From Burkholderiales bacterium (GTDB lineage: Bacteria > Pseudomonadota > Gammaproteobacteria > Burkholderiales > Burkholderiaceae_C): a stretch of DNA of 64,000 nt. The position numbers and the translations under genes are program-made. Shown one piece after another: positions 1-9,537 of this stretch (its first letter is position 1; every line of letters begins with the position of its first letter). Location: NCBI GenBank assembly GCA_016185015.1, contig JACPOI010000036.1:186001-250000 (forward strand), given 5' to 3'. Below the pieces are notes generated by a model that did no database searches, was not told where the DNA came from, and saw only the letters and a list, made by a program, of their open reading frames with translations.

Positions 1-1
1 C

Positions 2-529
2 ATCGGCACCTTTGTCGTGGGCCTGGGCTATGGCGCGGCGTTTCGCATCGGGCCGGAGCAGATCGCCACCCTGCATGATGTGATCGCCGTGCTGGAGCTG
101 CGCATCGGCCTGGAGACCGAGGCCGCCGCCCTGGCCGCGGCGCGGCGCACCGAGCGCAACCTGGTGGAAATGCGTTCGGCGCTCGATGGTTTTGCCGCCG
201 CCCTGGCCGAGGGGCGTGATGCCGTGGGCCCCGACTTCCAGTTCCACCAGGAAATCGCCCGCGCTACCCAGAACCCCCACTTTGCCGAGCTCATGAGCAC
301 GCTGGGCGCCATGATCATTCCGCGCGCGCGCCTGGGGGCGGCCGAGGGGGTCAGCGAGGCCCAGCGCAGCTACCTGCTGCGGGCCAATGCCGAGCACGAG
401 AACATCTTCGACGCCATCGCCAACCGGGATTCGGATGCGGCTCGCGCGGCCATGCGCACGCACCTGGCCAACAGCCGGGAGCGCCGCCGCCGTGCGGCCG
501 CGCTGTCGGCCGACCCCGCTGGCAAGTAG
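2..529 (+). CDS. GntR/FadR-family transcriptional regulator, 5'-truncated
   Basis: The reading frame is open from the first bases, so the N-terminal winged-helix DNA-binding domain lies outside the window. The first visible residues (IGTFVVG) look like the end of a GntR wing. The remaining ~175 residues are all-helical, with the FCD-type pattern (LELRIGLETEAAALAA near the start, FHQEIARATQNP in the middle) that binds small carboxylic acids in FadR-subfamily regulators. The gene ends 127 bp before a glucarate-degradation operon on the same strand. A 7-bp inverted repeat overlaps the -10 box of that operon, so this protein is the natural candidate for its glucarate- or galactarate-responsive repressor. 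Family assignment is firm; ligand and target are inferred. Confidence 0.85.
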   Translation: MGTFVVGLGYGAAFRIGPEQIATLHDVIAVLELRIGLETEAAALAAARRTERNLVEMRSALDGFAAALAEGRDAVGPDFQFHQEIARATQNPHFAELMSTLGAMIIPRARLGAAEGVSEAQRSYLLRANAEHENIFDAIANRDSDAARAAMRTHLANSRERRRRAAALSADPAGK

Positions 530-570
530 CTTTTCTGCTGTATTCCGGGATCCCGGTAGCCGAAAAGGGC

Positions 571-611
571 TTGGACAAGATGCTTCTATGTTGTATGATG
601 ACTGACAACAT
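571..611 (+). promoter_or_regulatory. sigma70 promoter with overlapping operator, glucarate operon
   Basis: TTGGAC (571-576) and TATGAT (594-599) are separated by 17 bp, a near-consensus housekeeping promoter. An inverted repeat, ATGTTGT (588-594) and ACAACAT (605-611) with a 10-bp centre, covers the -10 box and the expected start site at about 606. A protein bound there would block RNA polymerase. The half-site is of the TTGT/ACAA kind used by many FadR-subfamily GntR regulators, and such a gene lies immediately upstream. Confidence 0.7.
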
Positions 612-656
612 AAGATCTGTTCTGTCTTTTATTGCCCTGACTTCCGGAGACTCACC

Positions 657-1568
657 ATGCAAGCCCAAGAACTCAAATCCATCATGTCCAGCGGACTGCT
701 GTCCTTTCCGCTGACCGACTTTGACGCGCAGGAAAACTTCAACCCCAAGGGTTACGCCGCCCGCCTGGAGTGGCTGGCCCCCTACGGCGCCAGCGCCCTG
801 TTCGCCGCCGGCGGCACGGGGGAGTTCTTCTCGCTGACGGGTGACGAGTACACCCGCATCATCAAGACCGCGGTCGACACCTGCCGCGGCAAGGTGCCCA
901 TCATCGCGGGCGCCGGTGGCCCCACGCGTTTTGCCATCCAGTGCGCACAGGATGCCGAGCGCGCCGGTGCCCACGGCATCCTGCTGCTGCCGCACTACCT
1001 GACCGAAGCCGGCCAGGAAGGCCTGATCGCCCATGTGGAGCAGGTCTGCAAGAGCGTGAAGTTCGGTGTCATCGTCTACAACCGCAACGTCTGCCGCCTC
1101 ACGCCCGACTCCCTGGCCATCCTGGCCGAGCGCTGCCCCAACCTGATCGGCTTCAAGGACGGCATCGGCGACATCGAGCTCATGTCCTCCGTCTACATGA
1201 AGATGGGTGACCGTTTTGCCTATCTGGGCGGCCTGCCCACGGCCGAGGTCTACGCCGCAGCCTACAAGGCCCTGGGCACGCCGGTGTATTCCTCGGCGGT
1301 GTTCAATTTCATCCCCAAGACCGCGATGGACTTCTATCATGCAGTGGCCAAGGACGACATGGCCACCCAGCATCGCCTGTTGCGGGAATTCTTCATGCCC
1401 TACCTGCAGATCCGCAACAAGGGCCAGGGCTATGCCGTGAGCATCGTCAAGGCCGGCGCCAAGCTGGTCGGCCACGATGCCGGCCCCGTGCGTGCGCCGC
1501 TGACCGACCTGAAACCGGCCGAGATGGAAGAATTGGCCGCGCTGATCAAGAAGCTGGGCCCGCAGTAA
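657..1568 (+). CDS. kdgD: 5-dehydro-4-deoxyglucarate dehydratase
   Basis: A 303-residue protein of the DapA/NAL class I aldolase superfamily. It has the GTGE loop (53-56), the VYNRN tyrosine (Y141) and the Schiff-base lysine in IGFKDG (K167). The overall sequence matches KDG dehydratases (EC 4.2.1.41), which dehydrate and decarboxylate 5-keto-4-deoxyglucarate to 2,5-dioxovalerate. It is the first gene of a four-gene operon with glucarate dehydratase and the semialdehyde dehydrogenase, so the substrate is well supported by context. ATG follows a CGGAGA ribosome-binding site. The promoter/operator at 571-611 leaves a leader of about 50 nt. Confidence 0.95.
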   Translation: MQAQELKSIMSSGLLSFPLTDFDAQENFNPKGYAARLEWLAPYGASALFAAGGTGEFFSLTGDEYTRIIKTAVDTCRGKVPIIAGAGGPTRFAIQCAQDAERAGAHGILLLPHYLTEAGQEGLIAHVEQVCKSVKFGVIVYNRNVCRLTPDSLAILAERCPNLIGFKDGIGDIELMSSVYMKMGDRFAYLGGLPTAEVYAAAYKALGTPVYSSAVFNFIPKTAMDFYHAVAKDDMATQHRLLREFFMPYLQIRNKGQGYAVSIVKAGAKLVGHDAGPVRAPLTDLKPAEMEELAALIKKLGPQ

Positions 1569-1600
1569 ACCCGTTCCCCATCACAACGAAGGAGACCACC

Positions 1601-2551
1601 ATGAAAAAGTTTCTGTCCCTGCTGGTACTGACCGCTGCCACCTGCAGCGCCTGGGCCTGGCCCGACAAGCCTGTCACGCTGCTCGTGCCCTTCCCGCCGG
1701 GCGGCTCGACCGATCTGATCGCCCGCACCCTGGCGCCCAAGCTGCAGGAAAAACTGGGTGGCACCTTTGTGGTGGACAACAAGGCCGGCGCGACAGGCTC
1801 TATCGGTGCCGGCCAGGTGGCCCGCTCGGCGCCCGACGGCCACACCCTGCTGGTGGCCTCGCTCGGCCCCTACGTGATCACGCCGCACCTGATCAAGGTG
1901 CCCTATGACGCGCTCAAGGACTTCGACTACATCACGGTCGCCGTGCAGGCGCCCAACGTGCTCGTGGTGCCCGCCGCCTCGGCGCACAACTCGCTGGCCG
2001 ACGTGCTGGCCTACTTGCGCGCCAACCCGGACAAGATGACCTTCGCCTCCTCGGGCAACGGCAGCAGCGACCACCTCACCGCCGAACTGTTCTGGCAGCA
2101 GACCAAGACCACCGGCATCCACATCCCCTACAAGGGCGGCGGCCCGGTGATGAACGACCTGCTGGGCAACCAGGTGGATTCGTCCTTCATGAACATCAAC
2201 ACCGCCATGCCGCAGATCAAGGCGGGCAAGCTCAAGGCCCTGGCCATCACCAGTGCCCAGCGCTCGCCGCTGCTGCCCAATGTGCCCAGCCTGGAAGAGT
2301 CCGGCATCAAGGACGCCAACGTCTATTCCTGGCAGGCCATCGCCGCGCCCAAGGGTCTGCCGGCCGACGTCAAGGCCAAGTTGCACGCCGCCATCGTGGC
2401 CGGCCTGAATGACCCGGCCGTCAAGCCCAAGCTGCTGGACCTCGGCTTCGAGATCGTAGGTAGCACGCCGGCGCAGTTCACGGCCTACCAGGCCGCGGAA
2501 TTCGCGCGCTGGAAGCAGCTCATCACGAGCCGCAAGATCTCCGCCGATTGA
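1601..2551 (+). CDS. Bug/TctC-family periplasmic substrate-binding protein
   Basis: A 316-residue secreted protein. A Sec signal peptide of about 19 residues ending at CSAWA is followed by the [16 protein letters not shown] motif typical of the Bug family (tripartite tricarboxylate transporter receptors). Other family marks are GGSTDLIAR and the IPYKGGGP segment. The gene starts 32 bp after kdgD behind a GAAGGAGA ribosome-binding site. Its place between the two dehydratase genes suggests it binds glucarate or galactarate in the periplasm. No TctA or TctB membrane subunits occur in the window, so it either uses a shared TctAB pair elsewhere or acts as a sensor. Specificity is inferred from context only. 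Confidence 0.9.
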   Translation: MKKFLSLLVLTAATCSAWAWPDKPVTLLVPFPPGGSTDLIARTLAPKLQEKLGGTFVVDNKAGATGSIGAGQVARSAPDGHTLLVASLGPYVITPHLIKVPYDALKDFDYITVAVQAPNVLVVPAASAHNSLADVLAYLRANPDKMTFASSGNGSSDHLTAELFWQQTKTTGIHIPYKGGGPVMNDLLGNQVDSSFMNINTAMPQIKAGKLKALAITSAQRSPLLPNVPSLEESGIKDANVYSWQAIAAPKGLPADVKAKLHAAIVAGLNDPAVKPKLLDLGFEIVGSTPAQFTAYQAAEFARWKQLITSRKISAD

Positions 2552-2623
2552 TCCCGGCCCGCGTGCGCCCGCCCTGGCCGGGGCGGGCGCACGCGGCCTG
2601 TTCCTGTTTTTGCGATTGCCCTC

Positions 2624-3967
2624 ATGTCCAACGCCTCCACTCCCCTGGTCACCGAGCTGCGCGTCATTCCCGTCGCCGGCCGTGACGGCATGTTGCTCAA
2701 CCTCAGCGGCGCCCATGCCCCCTTCTTCACCCGCAACCTGCTGATCCTGCGCGACAGCGCCGGCCACACCGGCGTGGGCGAAGTGCCCGGCGGCGAGAAG
2801 ATCCGCCAGACCCTGGAGGACGCGCGCGCGTTGGTCGTTGGCCAGCCCATCGGCGCGCACCAGCGCGTGCTGCAGCAGGTGCATCAGAAGTTCGCCGATC
2901 GCGATGCCGGTGGCCGCGGTCTGCAGACCTTTGACCTGCGCACCACCATCCATGCCGTGACGGCCGTCGAGTCTGCGCTGCTGGACCTGCTGGGCCAGCA
3001 CCTGGATGTTCCGGTGGCGGCCCTGCTCGGTGAAGGCCAGCAACGTGATGCGGTGGAGATGCTGGGGTATCTCTTTTTCGTGGGCGACCGCAAGAAGACC
3101 GATCTGCCGTACGTGGATTCGGCGAGCGAGCCCGAAACAGCCGATGGCTGGTTCCGTCTGCGCCACGAAGAGGCCATGACGCCCGAGGCCGTGGTGCGCC
3201 TGGCCGAAGCCGCGCGCGAGAAATACGGCTTCAACGACTTCAAGCTCAAGGGCGGTGTGATGCGCGGCGACGAAGAGGTCGACGCCGTGATCGCGCTGCA
3301 CGAACGTTTCCCGCAGGCGCGCGTGACGCTGGACCCCAATGGCGGCTGGTTGCTGAAAGACGCCATCCGCCTGGGCCAGCGCATGCGTGGTGTGGTCGCC
3401 TACGCGGAAGACCCCTGTGGTGCCGAAGACGGCTTTTCAGGCCGCGAGGTCATGGCCGAATTCCGCCGCGCCACCGGCCTGCCCACGGCGACCAATATGG
3501 TGGCGACCGACTGGCGCCAGCTCGCGCACGCGCTCTCGCTGCAAAGCGTGGACATCCCGCTGGCCGACCCGCATTTCTGGACCATGGCCGGCTCGGTGCG
3601 CGTGGCGCAGACCTGCCGCGACTGGGGCCTGACCTGGGGCTCGCACTCCAACAACCACTTCGACGTTTCGCTGGCCATGTTCACCCATGTGGGCGCGGCC
3701 GCGCCCGGCAAGGTCACGGCCATCGACACGCACTGGATCTGGCAGGACGGCCAGCGCCTCACCAAGGAGCCGCTGCAGATCGTGGGCGGCCACGTGCAGG
3801 TGCCCAAGAAGCCGGGCCTGGGCGTGGAACTCGACATGGTCGAGGTCGAGAAGGCGCACCAACTCTATCTGCAGCACGGCCTGGGCTCGCGCGACGACGC
3901 CACGGCCATGCAGTACCTGATCCCCGGCTGGAAGTTCGACAACAAGCGTCCCTGCATGGTGCGCTGA
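2624..3967 (+). CDS. gudD: glucarate dehydratase
   Basis: A 447-residue enolase-superfamily enzyme that dehydrates D-glucarate (often also L-idarate) to 5-keto-4-deoxyglucarate (EC 4.2.1.40). Catalytic and metal positions are in place: the K207-L-K209 base motif, D237 and N239 (LDPNGG), E262 (AEDPCG), N291, the D315 region and H341 in GSHSNNHFD. This spacing matches characterised bacterial GlucD enzymes with a two-residue offset. The product feeds KdgD encoded upstream. The start ATG lies 72 bp after the binding-protein gene, and the gap carries a GC-rich inverted repeat (gggcgcacgc type) that may stabilise mRNA. Full length with no missing key residue. Confidence 0.95.
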   Translation: MSNASTPLVTELRVIPVAGRDGMLLNLSGAHAPFFTRNLLILRDSAGHTGVGEVPGGEKIRQTLEDARALVVGQPIGAHQRVLQQVHQKFADRDAGGRGLQTFDLRTTIHAVTAVESALLDLLGQHLDVPVAALLGEGQQRDAVEMLGYLFFVGDRKKTDLPYVDSASEPETADGWFRLRHEEAMTPEAVVRLAEAAREKYGFNDFKLKGGVMRGDEEVDAVIALHERFPQARVTLDPNGGWLLKDAIRLGQRMRGVVAYAEDPCGAEDGFSGREVMAEFRRATGLPTATNMVATDWRQLAHALSLQSVDIPLADPHFWTMAGSVRVAQTCRDWGLTWGSHSNNHFDVSLAMFTHVGAAAPGKVTAIDTHWIWQDGQRLTKEPLQIVGGHVQVPKKPGLGVELDMVEVEKAHQLYLQHGLGSRDDATAMQYLIPGWKFDNKRPCMVR

Positions 3968-3982
3968 TTTTCCGAGACAAAC

Positions 3983-5476
3983 ATGAGCACCCACTTTTCT
4001 TCCTACAACGCGCGCACCGGTGAGGTGCTGGGCACGCTGACGGCTTCCACGGCTGCTGACATCGACGCGGCCGCCAATGCCGCGGCCGCCGCCTTCCCGC
4101 TCTGGCAGGCCAGCAGCGGTGCCCAGCGCGCCACGCTCTTGCGCGCCCTGGCCGCAGGTCTGGAAACTGGTCGTGAAGCCCTCGTGGCCCTGGCCGACCA
4201 GGAAACCGCACTGGGCCCGGTGCGCCTCAATGGCGAACTCGATCGCACGGCTTTCCAGTTGCGCCGTTTTGCCGACATCGCCGAGCGCGGTGTGCCTTTC
4301 GATTACCTCGACGACCCCGCCGTGGCCGGTGCGCCGCCCGCGGGCCATCCCGCCATGCAGCGCTGGTCTGTGCCCCTGGGCCCGGTGGCCATGTACGCGG
4401 CCAGCAACTTCCCCTTTGCCTTCTCGGTGCTCGGCGGTGACACCGCGGCCGCGCTGGCTGCCGGTTGCCCGGTGGTGATCAAGGGCCATCCGGGCCATCC
4501 GCAGCTCACACGCCAGACCTGGGCGCTGATCCAGCAGGTGCTGACCGCGCAGAACCTGCCGGCCGGCCTCGTGGGTCTGGTGCAGGGTGCGAGCAATGAC
4601 GTGGGTGTGCAACTCGTGCGCCACCCAGCCATCGCAGCAGCGGCCTTCACGGGGTCCACGCGCGGCGGTGCCGCGCTGGCGGCCGAAGCCGCGGCGCGTC
4701 CGCGCCCGATTCCTTTCTTCGGCGAGCTGGGTTCGATCAACCCCGTGATCGCGCTGCCCGCCGAGCTGAAGGCCAAGGGGGCCGAGCTGGCCACCACGCT
4801 GGCCGGCTCCATCACCCTGGGCTGCGGGCAGTTCTGCACCAACCCCGGTGTGATCGTGCTGCTCGACGCCGGGCTGGCCGATGCCCAGGCGGTCAACGAT
4901 GCCTTCGTGCAGCAGTTGGGTCAGGCCCTGGCCGGCCAGAACCCGCATGCCATGCTCACGCATGGCATGCGCAAGAACTTCGATGCTGGTGTGGCCCATT
5001 GGGGTGAGGCCGGTGCCACTTTCGTCGTGCACGAGGTCTCCGCCTCAGGACAGCCGCCGCGTCCGGTGCTGGCGCAGGTGAGCGCAGAGGCTTTCATGAC
5101 CAAGCTGGCCTTGCGTGAAGAGGTCTTCGGCCCCAGCAGCCTCGTGGTGCGCGCGGCCAGCGTGGCCCAGGCCCTGCAGTTGCTGCAGGCCGTGGGCGGT
5201 TCGCTGACCGTCACGGTATGGGGTGCGCAGGCTGAGAGCGCCGATGTGCAGGCGCTGGTGCGCGGTGCCATGGCCATAGCCGGCCGGGTGCTGTTCGCCG
5301 GTGTGCCCACGGGCGTGGCCGTCACGGCCGCCCAGCAACACGGCGGCCCCTGGCCCAGCAGCACGCGGCCCGAGAGCACCTCGGTCGGTGATGCGGCACT
5401 GGTTCGTTTCCTGCGCCCGGTGTCGCTGCAGGATGCGCCGGCCTGGCTGCTTGCGCGCCAGGGCCGGCCGCTCTGA
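3983..5476 (+). CDS. 2,5-dioxovalerate (alpha-ketoglutarate semialdehyde) dehydrogenase
   Basis: A 497-residue aldehyde dehydrogenase of the NADP-dependent KGSADH type. Visible residues are N142 (SNFPFAF), K167 (VVIKGHP), the general base E248 (FGELGS) and the nucleophile C285 (CGQFCTNPG). It would oxidise 2,5-dioxovalerate to 2-oxoglutarate (EC 1.2.1.26), the last step of glucarate catabolism. It is the fourth gene of the operon, 15 bp after gudD. Together kdgD, gudD and this gene form the complete three-enzyme route from glucarate into the TCA cycle. The reaction is assigned from family plus pathway context. Confidence 0.92.
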   Translation: MSTHFSSYNARTGEVLGTLTASTAADIDAAANAAAAAFPLWQASSGAQRATLLRALAAGLETGREALVALADQETALGPVRLNGELDRTAFQLRRFADIAERGVPFDYLDDPAVAGAPPAGHPAMQRWSVPLGPVAMYAASNFPFAFSVLGGDTAAALAAGCPVVIKGHPGHPQLTRQTWALIQQVLTAQNLPAGLVGLVQGASNDVGVQLVRHPAIAAAAFTGSTRGGAALAAEAAARPRPIPFFGELGSINPVIALPAELKAKGAELATTLAGSITLGCGQFCTNPGVIVLLDAGLADAQAVNDAFVQQLGQALAGQNPHAMLTHGMRKNFDAGVAHWGEAGATFVVHEVSASGQPPRPVLAQVSAEAFMTKLALREEVFGPSSLVVRAASVAQALQLLQAVGGSLTVTVWGAQAESADVQALVRGAMAIAGRVLFAGVPTGVAVTAAQQHGGPWPSSTRPESTSVGDAALVRFLRPVSLQDAPAWLLARQGRPL

Positions 5477-5491
5477 TCACTCTGATCTGAT

Positions 5492-6253
5492 TCAGCCCCA
5501 GGTCCGCGCCAGGGCCTGGGCTGCTTGCTGCAGCCGCGGCAGCTTTTCGATCGCCTGCGCCAGCGACATGCGGGCCACCGGGGCCTGCAGGGCCACCGCG
5601 CAGCGCGCGCCTTGGCCGTCCGGGCCGCGCACCGGCACGGCCACGCAGACCAGGCCTTCGACGAACTCCTCCGCGTCCACCGAATAGTCCTCCTTGCGGA
5701 TGCGCTTGAACTCGGCGTCGAGCGCGGCGCGTGTGGTCAGCGTGGTCGCGGTGTGGCGTTCCAGCGGCAGGCCGTCGAGCAGGGCGTTGCGCTGCGCGGC
5801 GGGCAGATGGGCCAGCAGCAGCTTGCCGCTGGCCGAGCAGTGGATGGGCACGCGCGTGCCCGGCCGCAGATTGAGCTGCAGCGGAAAGGCCGATTCGATG
5901 CGGTCCAGGTAGAGCACCTCGCTGCCCGAGAGCGCGGTGAAGTTGCAGCTCTCGCCCACATCGGCCACCAGCTGGCGCAGCACCGCGTGGCGCACCCCCT
6001 GCTGCGTGCTGCCGGCCAGCGCGCCCTCGGACAGGCGCAGCAGGCGCGGCGCCAGCGCATAACGGCGCCCGTCGGGTTCGCGCACCAGCAGCTCACCGGC
6101 CTCCAGCTGCGCGAGCATGCGGTGCACCGTGGGCTTGGGCCAGCCGCTGGCGGCGACGGCCTCGGCCAGGGTCAGCGCGCGCCCTTCCCGCACCAGCACT
6201 TCGAGCAGGTCGAAGAGGCGCAAGCCGGGGGAGGGGGTTGATTTTTCCGTCAT
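5492..6253 (-). CDS. IclR-family transcriptional regulator
   Basis: A 253-residue regulator with an N-terminal helix-turn-helix (GLRLFDLLEVLVREGRALTL..., then SGWPKPTVHRML) and a C-terminal IclR effector domain (LNLRPGTRVPIHCSASGKLLLA, EEFVEGLVCVAVPV). The start is placed at 6253 (MTEKSTPSPG); the frame stays open upstream, but the added 46 residues do not look like protein and would cover the palindrome at 6283-6298. It is transcribed divergently from the SDR-monooxygenase operon and convergently with the glucarate operon, whose last gene ends 16 bp away. It most likely controls the SDR operon; glucarate genes are a second possibility. Confidence 0.9.
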   Translation of the reverse strand: MTEKSTPSPGLRLFDLLEVLVREGRALTLAEAVAASGWPKPTVHRMLAQLEAGELLVREPDGRRYALAPRLLRLSEGALAGSTQQGVRHAVLRQLVADVGESCNFTALSGSEVLYLDRIESAFPLQLNLRPGTRVPIHCSASGKLLLAHLPAAQRNALLDGLPLERHTATTLTTRAALDAEFKRIRKEDYSVDAEEFVEGLVCVAVPVRGPDGQGARCAVALQAPVARMSLAQAIEKLPRLQQAAQALARTWG

Positions 6254-6282
6254 GAATCTCTGATTTCGAGACGATTTAATAA

Positions 6283-6298
6283 AATATTCCGGAATATT
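6283..6298. promoter_or_regulatory. 16-bp perfect palindrome, candidate IclR operator
   Basis: AATATTCCGGAATATT is a perfect 8+8 palindrome in an AT-rich patch of otherwise GC-rich DNA. It lies 30 bp upstream of the IclR start and about 87 bp upstream of the divergent SDR operon. IclR-type regulators bind short palindromes in such divergent spacers, so autoregulation plus operon control is a natural reading. Confidence 0.6.
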
Positions 6299-6384
6299 CT
6301 CGCACTCTCTTACAGTCCAGCACAAGACCTGAACGGCCCGCATCTTGCTGGCCGCATAAAAAAGAACACTGTTCCGGAGACCCC

Positions 6385-7212
6385 ATGCCATCCCTGCCGT
6401 TTCGCAATGCCGTGATCACGGGCGCCTGTGGTGGCCTGGGCCAGGCCCTGGCGCGCGAGCTGCTGGGGGCGGGCGCGCAGGTGGCTCTGGTGGGGATGAA
6501 CCGCGACGTGCTCGAAGCGCTGGCGGCTTCGGCCCCGGGCCGCTGCGCCATCTACACCCCCGACGTCGCCGACAGCGTGGCCATGCAGGCCCTGGCGGCG
6601 GACTGGATACAGCGCGCCGGCCTGCCTGACCTGGTGATCGCTAATGCCGGTGTGGCCGGTGGTTTCGAGACGGCCGAGGCCGGTGACCTGGCCGTGATGC
6701 GTCGCATGCTGGAGATCAACCTGCTGGGCCCGGCCACCACCTTCCAGCCTTTTGTGGCGGCCGTGCGTGCGCAGCCGCAGGCGCGTTGCGCCCTGGTTGG
6801 TGTGGCCAGCATCGCGGGCTGGCGCGGGATGCCCGGCAACGGCGCCTATTGCGCCAGCAAGGGCGGCCTGATCCGTTACCTGGAGAGCCTGCGCGCCGAA
6901 TGCCGCGGCAGCTCCCTGAGCGTGCACACGGTCAGCCCCGGTTACCTGCGCACCGCCCTCACGGCCGGCAACCGCTTCGCCATGCCCGGGCTCATGTCGG
7001 CCGAAGACGCTGCGCATGCGCTGTTGCTGGGTGTGGCGCGCGGGCGCGAGCACATCGTGCTGCCCCGGCGCATCGGCTGGCTCGCACGCCTGCTGTCCTG
7101 TCTGCCGGCGCGCTGGCACGACCATCTGCTGCGCGGCCAGCCGCGCAAGCCGCGGGTGGGCGAGGCCGGTGCCACCGCCATCCCCGGCCTGAATCCGCCG
7201 CCCCGGCCTTGA
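6385..7212 (+). CDS. short-chain dehydrogenase/reductase (SDR)
   Basis: A 275-residue classical SDR with the TGxxxGxG nucleotide-binding motif (TGACGGLG, 12-19), NAG (ANAGV, ~87-90), catalytic S142 and Y155/K159 (YCASK). It oxidises or reduces an alcohol/carbonyl pair using NAD(P)H. The C-terminal ~60 residues (RRIGWLARLLSCLPARW...) form a hydrophobic and basic tail that may attach it to the membrane, as in some lipid-active SDRs. It is the first gene of the operon divergent from the IclR gene, with an FMO next. Substrate unknown. Confidence 0.85.
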   Translation: MPSLPFRNAVITGACGGLGQALARELLGAGAQVALVGMNRDVLEALAASAPGRCAIYTPDVADSVAMQALAADWIQRAGLPDLVIANAGVAGGFETAEAGDLAVMRRMLEINLLGPATTFQPFVAAVRAQPQARCALVGVASIAGWRGMPGNGAYCASKGGLIRYLESLRAECRGSSLSVHTVSPGYLRTALTAGNRFAMPGLMSAEDAAHALLLGVARGREHIVLPRRIGWLARLLSCLPARWHDHLLRGQPRKPRVGEAGATAIPGLNPPPRP

Positions 7213-7256
7213 GCCGGCCGTACCATTTCCCAGAACGACAACGAGACACCTAGCCC

Positions 7257-8588
7257 ATGCCTGCAGCTTCCCCCGCCTCCGTTCCCACGCAAGAGATGAT
7301 CGCGCTCATCGGCGCCGGCCCTTCCGGCCTGGCGGGCGCACGCAATCTGCAAAAACTTGGTATTCCCTTCCAGGGTTTCGAGGCCTACTCCGATGTGGGT
7401 GGCTTGTGGAACATCGACAACCCGCGCTCCACCGTCTATGAATCGGCGCACCTGATCTCCAGCAAGCGCACCACCGAGTTCACCGAGTTCCCCATGCCCG
7501 AGGGCACGGCCGACTACCCCGGCCACCGCGAACTCTGCCGCTACTTCAGCGACTTCGCCGACCACTTCGACCTGCGCCGCCATTACCGTTTCGGCGTGCG
7601 CGTGCTGAAGGTCGAACCCGTCAGCGAGCGCCCCGACACCTTGTGGCGTGTAACCATCGATGCCGGCGACGGCCGGCAGGAGAGCGCCGAGTACAAGGGT
7701 GTGATCATCGCCAACGGCACGCTGGCCGAACCGAACATGCCGCGCTTCGAGGGAAAGTTCGACGGCGAGCTGCTGCACACCTCGGCCTACAAACACGCCC
7801 GGCAGTTCACGGGCAAGCGCGTGCTCATCGTGGGTGCCGGCAACTCGGGCTGCGACATCGCGGTGGACGCGGTGCATTACGCGCAGAGCGTGGACATCTC
7901 GGTGCGACGCGGTTATTACTTCGTGCCCAAGTACGTCTTCGGCAAACCGGCCGACACCCTGGGCGGCAAGCGCCCGCTGCCGGCCTGGCTCAAGCAGAAG
8001 GTCGACAGCACCGTGCTCAAGTGGTTCACGGGCGACCCCACGCGTTTCGGTTTCCCCAAGCCCGAGTACAAGATGTACGAGTCGCACCCCGTGGTGAACT
8101 CGCTGATCCTGCACCACCTGGGCCATGGTGACATCCACGTCAAGCCCGACATCGCGCGTTTCGAAGGCCGCACCGTGCATTTCAAGGATGGCAGCCAGCA
8201 GGACTACGACATGGTGCTCGCCGCCACCGGTTACACCCTGCATTACCCCTTCATCGCGCGCGAGCACCTGAACTGGCAGGGCATGGCGCCGCAGCTTTAC
8301 CTCAACATCTTCGCGCCGCGTTTCCAGCGCCTGGCCGTGCTGGGCATGATCGAGGCCAGCGGTATCGGCTGGCAGGGCCGGTATGAACAGGCCGAACTGG
8401 TGGCGCGCTATTTCAAGGCGCTGGACGGGCAGAAACCACAGGCCCGCGCCCTGCAGGCCGCCATGGCCGGACCCGCGCCCGATATGTCGGGCGGCTACAA
8501 ATACCTCAAGCTCGAACGTATGGCCTACTACGTCCACAAGGACACCTACCGCGCCGCCGTGCGCCAGGCTGCGGCGGCACTGGCCTGA
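7257..8588 (+). CDS. flavin-containing monooxygenase (class B)
   Basis: A 443-residue NADPH- and FAD-dependent oxygenase. It shows the FAD Rossmann motif GAGPSG (19-24), GLWN after the first domain, the NADPH motif GAGNSG (193-198), and between them an FMO-like fingerprint FDGELLHTSAYK (168-179). That fingerprint ends in Y-K rather than the W-P/D of Baeyer-Villiger enzymes, so N- or S-oxygenation is as likely as ketone oxidation. The ATG follows the SDR gene by 44 bp. With an SDR, a BASS-type transporter and an epimerase in the same operon, it probably acts in breakdown or modification of an imported organic acid. The substrate cannot be told from sequence. Confidence 0.88.
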   Translation: MPAASPASVPTQEMIALIGAGPSGLAGARNLQKLGIPFQGFEAYSDVGGLWNIDNPRSTVYESAHLISSKRTTEFTEFPMPEGTADYPGHRELCRYFSDFADHFDLRRHYRFGVRVLKVEPVSERPDTLWRVTIDAGDGRQESAEYKGVIIANGTLAEPNMPRFEGKFDGELLHTSAYKHARQFTGKRVLIVGAGNSGCDIAVDAVHYAQSVDISVRRGYYFVPKYVFGKPADTLGGKRPLPAWLKQKVDSTVLKWFTGDPTRFGFPKPEYKMYESHPVVNSLILHHLGHGDIHVKPDIARFEGRTVHFKDGSQQDYDMVLAATGYTLHYPFIAREHLNWQGMAPQLYLNIFAPRFQRLAVLGMIEASGIGWQGRYEQAELVARYFKALDGQKPQARALQAAMAGPAPDMSGGYKYLKLERMAYYVHKDTYRAAVRQAAAALA

Positions 8589-8613
8589 TCACACGGATCA
8601 CAGGGAGACACAC

Positions 8614-9537
8614 ATGCTGCCGGTCGACGAGATACGCCTGAACTTCAACCCCGCCTCGCTGATGGTGCTCAACGCCGTGCTGGGTTTCCTGATGTTCGGC
8701 ATTGCGCTGGACACCCGGGTGGAAGACTTCAGGCGCGTGGCCCGCATGCCCTGGGCCATGACCGTGGGCATCGCCGCGCAGTTCATCGTGCTGCCCGCGG
8801 TGACCTATGTGCTGACCCTGCTGCTGGATGTGGGCCCCAGCATCGCCCTGGGCATGATCCTGGTGGCCTGCTGCCCGCCGGGCAATGTGAGCAACATTCT
8901 CACGCACCGCGCGCGCGGCAACGTGGCGCTGTCGGTCTCCATGACGGCCATCTCCAATGCGATTGCCATCGTGGTCATGCCACTGAACTTCGCCTTCTGG
9001 GGCAGCCTGCACCCCGAGGCCTCGGCCCTGCTCAAGACCATCGCGCTGGACCCGGGCGAGATGGTGGGGCATATCGTGGCCATCATCGGCCTGCCCTTTG
9101 TGCTGGGCCTGCTGTGTGCGCACCAGCTGCCCAACTTCACGCAGCGCGTGAAGAAGACCGTGCGCATCGTGAGCTTCCTGGCGCTCATCGCATTCATCAT
9201 CGGCGCCATCGCCGGCAACTGGCGCTTTTTCCTGGACTACGTGGGCCTGGTGCTGCTGGCCGTGGTCCTGCACGATACTCTGGCCTTCGGCACCGGCTAC
9301 GTCTGCGCGCGCCTGACCGGCCTGCAGGACTACGACCGCCGCGCCGTGAGCATCGAGGTCGGCATCCGCAATGCCGGCCTGGGCCTGGTGTTGATCTTCA
9401 GCTTCTTCGGTGGCCTGGGCGGCATGGCCGTGGTGGCCGGGGTCTGGGGTTTCTGGGACATCATCGCCGGCCTGGCCCTGGCCAGCTGGTGGGGGCGCCG
9501 CGCGCCGGTGCCGGCCCCGGAGGACTTGCGTCCATGA
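8614..9537 (+). CDS. bile acid:sodium symporter (BASS) family transporter
   Basis: A 307-residue integral membrane protein with about 9-10 hydrophobic segments. It carries the BASS hallmark region GMILVACCPPGNVSNILTHRARGNVALSV and a later helix with EVGIRNAGLGLVL, which form the sodium-binding crossover in structurally known members. The family imports organic anions (bile acids, pantoate, pyruvate-like acids) with sodium. The start at 8614 is preceded by CAGGGAGA. Its stop overlaps the next start (ATGA at 9534). It is the likely uptake system for the substrate of the neighbouring SDR and FMO; specificity unknown. Confidence 0.88.
   Translation: MLPVDEIRLNFNPASLMVLNAVLGFLMFGIALDTRVEDFRRVARMPWAMTVGIAAQFIVLPAVTYVLTLLLDVGPSIALGMILVACCPPGNVSNILTHRARGNVALSVSMTAISNAIAIVVMPLNFAFWGSLHPEASALLKTIALDPGEMVGHIVAIIGLPFVLGLLCAHQLPNFTQRVKKTVRIVSFLALIAFIIGAIAGNWRFFLDYVGLVLLAVVLHDTLAFGTGYVCARLTGLQDYDRRAVSIEVGIRNAGLGLVLIFSFFGGLGGMAVVAGVWGFWDIIAGLALASWWGRRAPVPAPEDLRP

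Noticed and set aside
5492-6391. A longer IclR protein beginning at 6391.
   Set aside because: The extra 46 residues would cover the palindrome and the promoter region and look non-coding; MTEKSTPSPG at 6253 fits the family.
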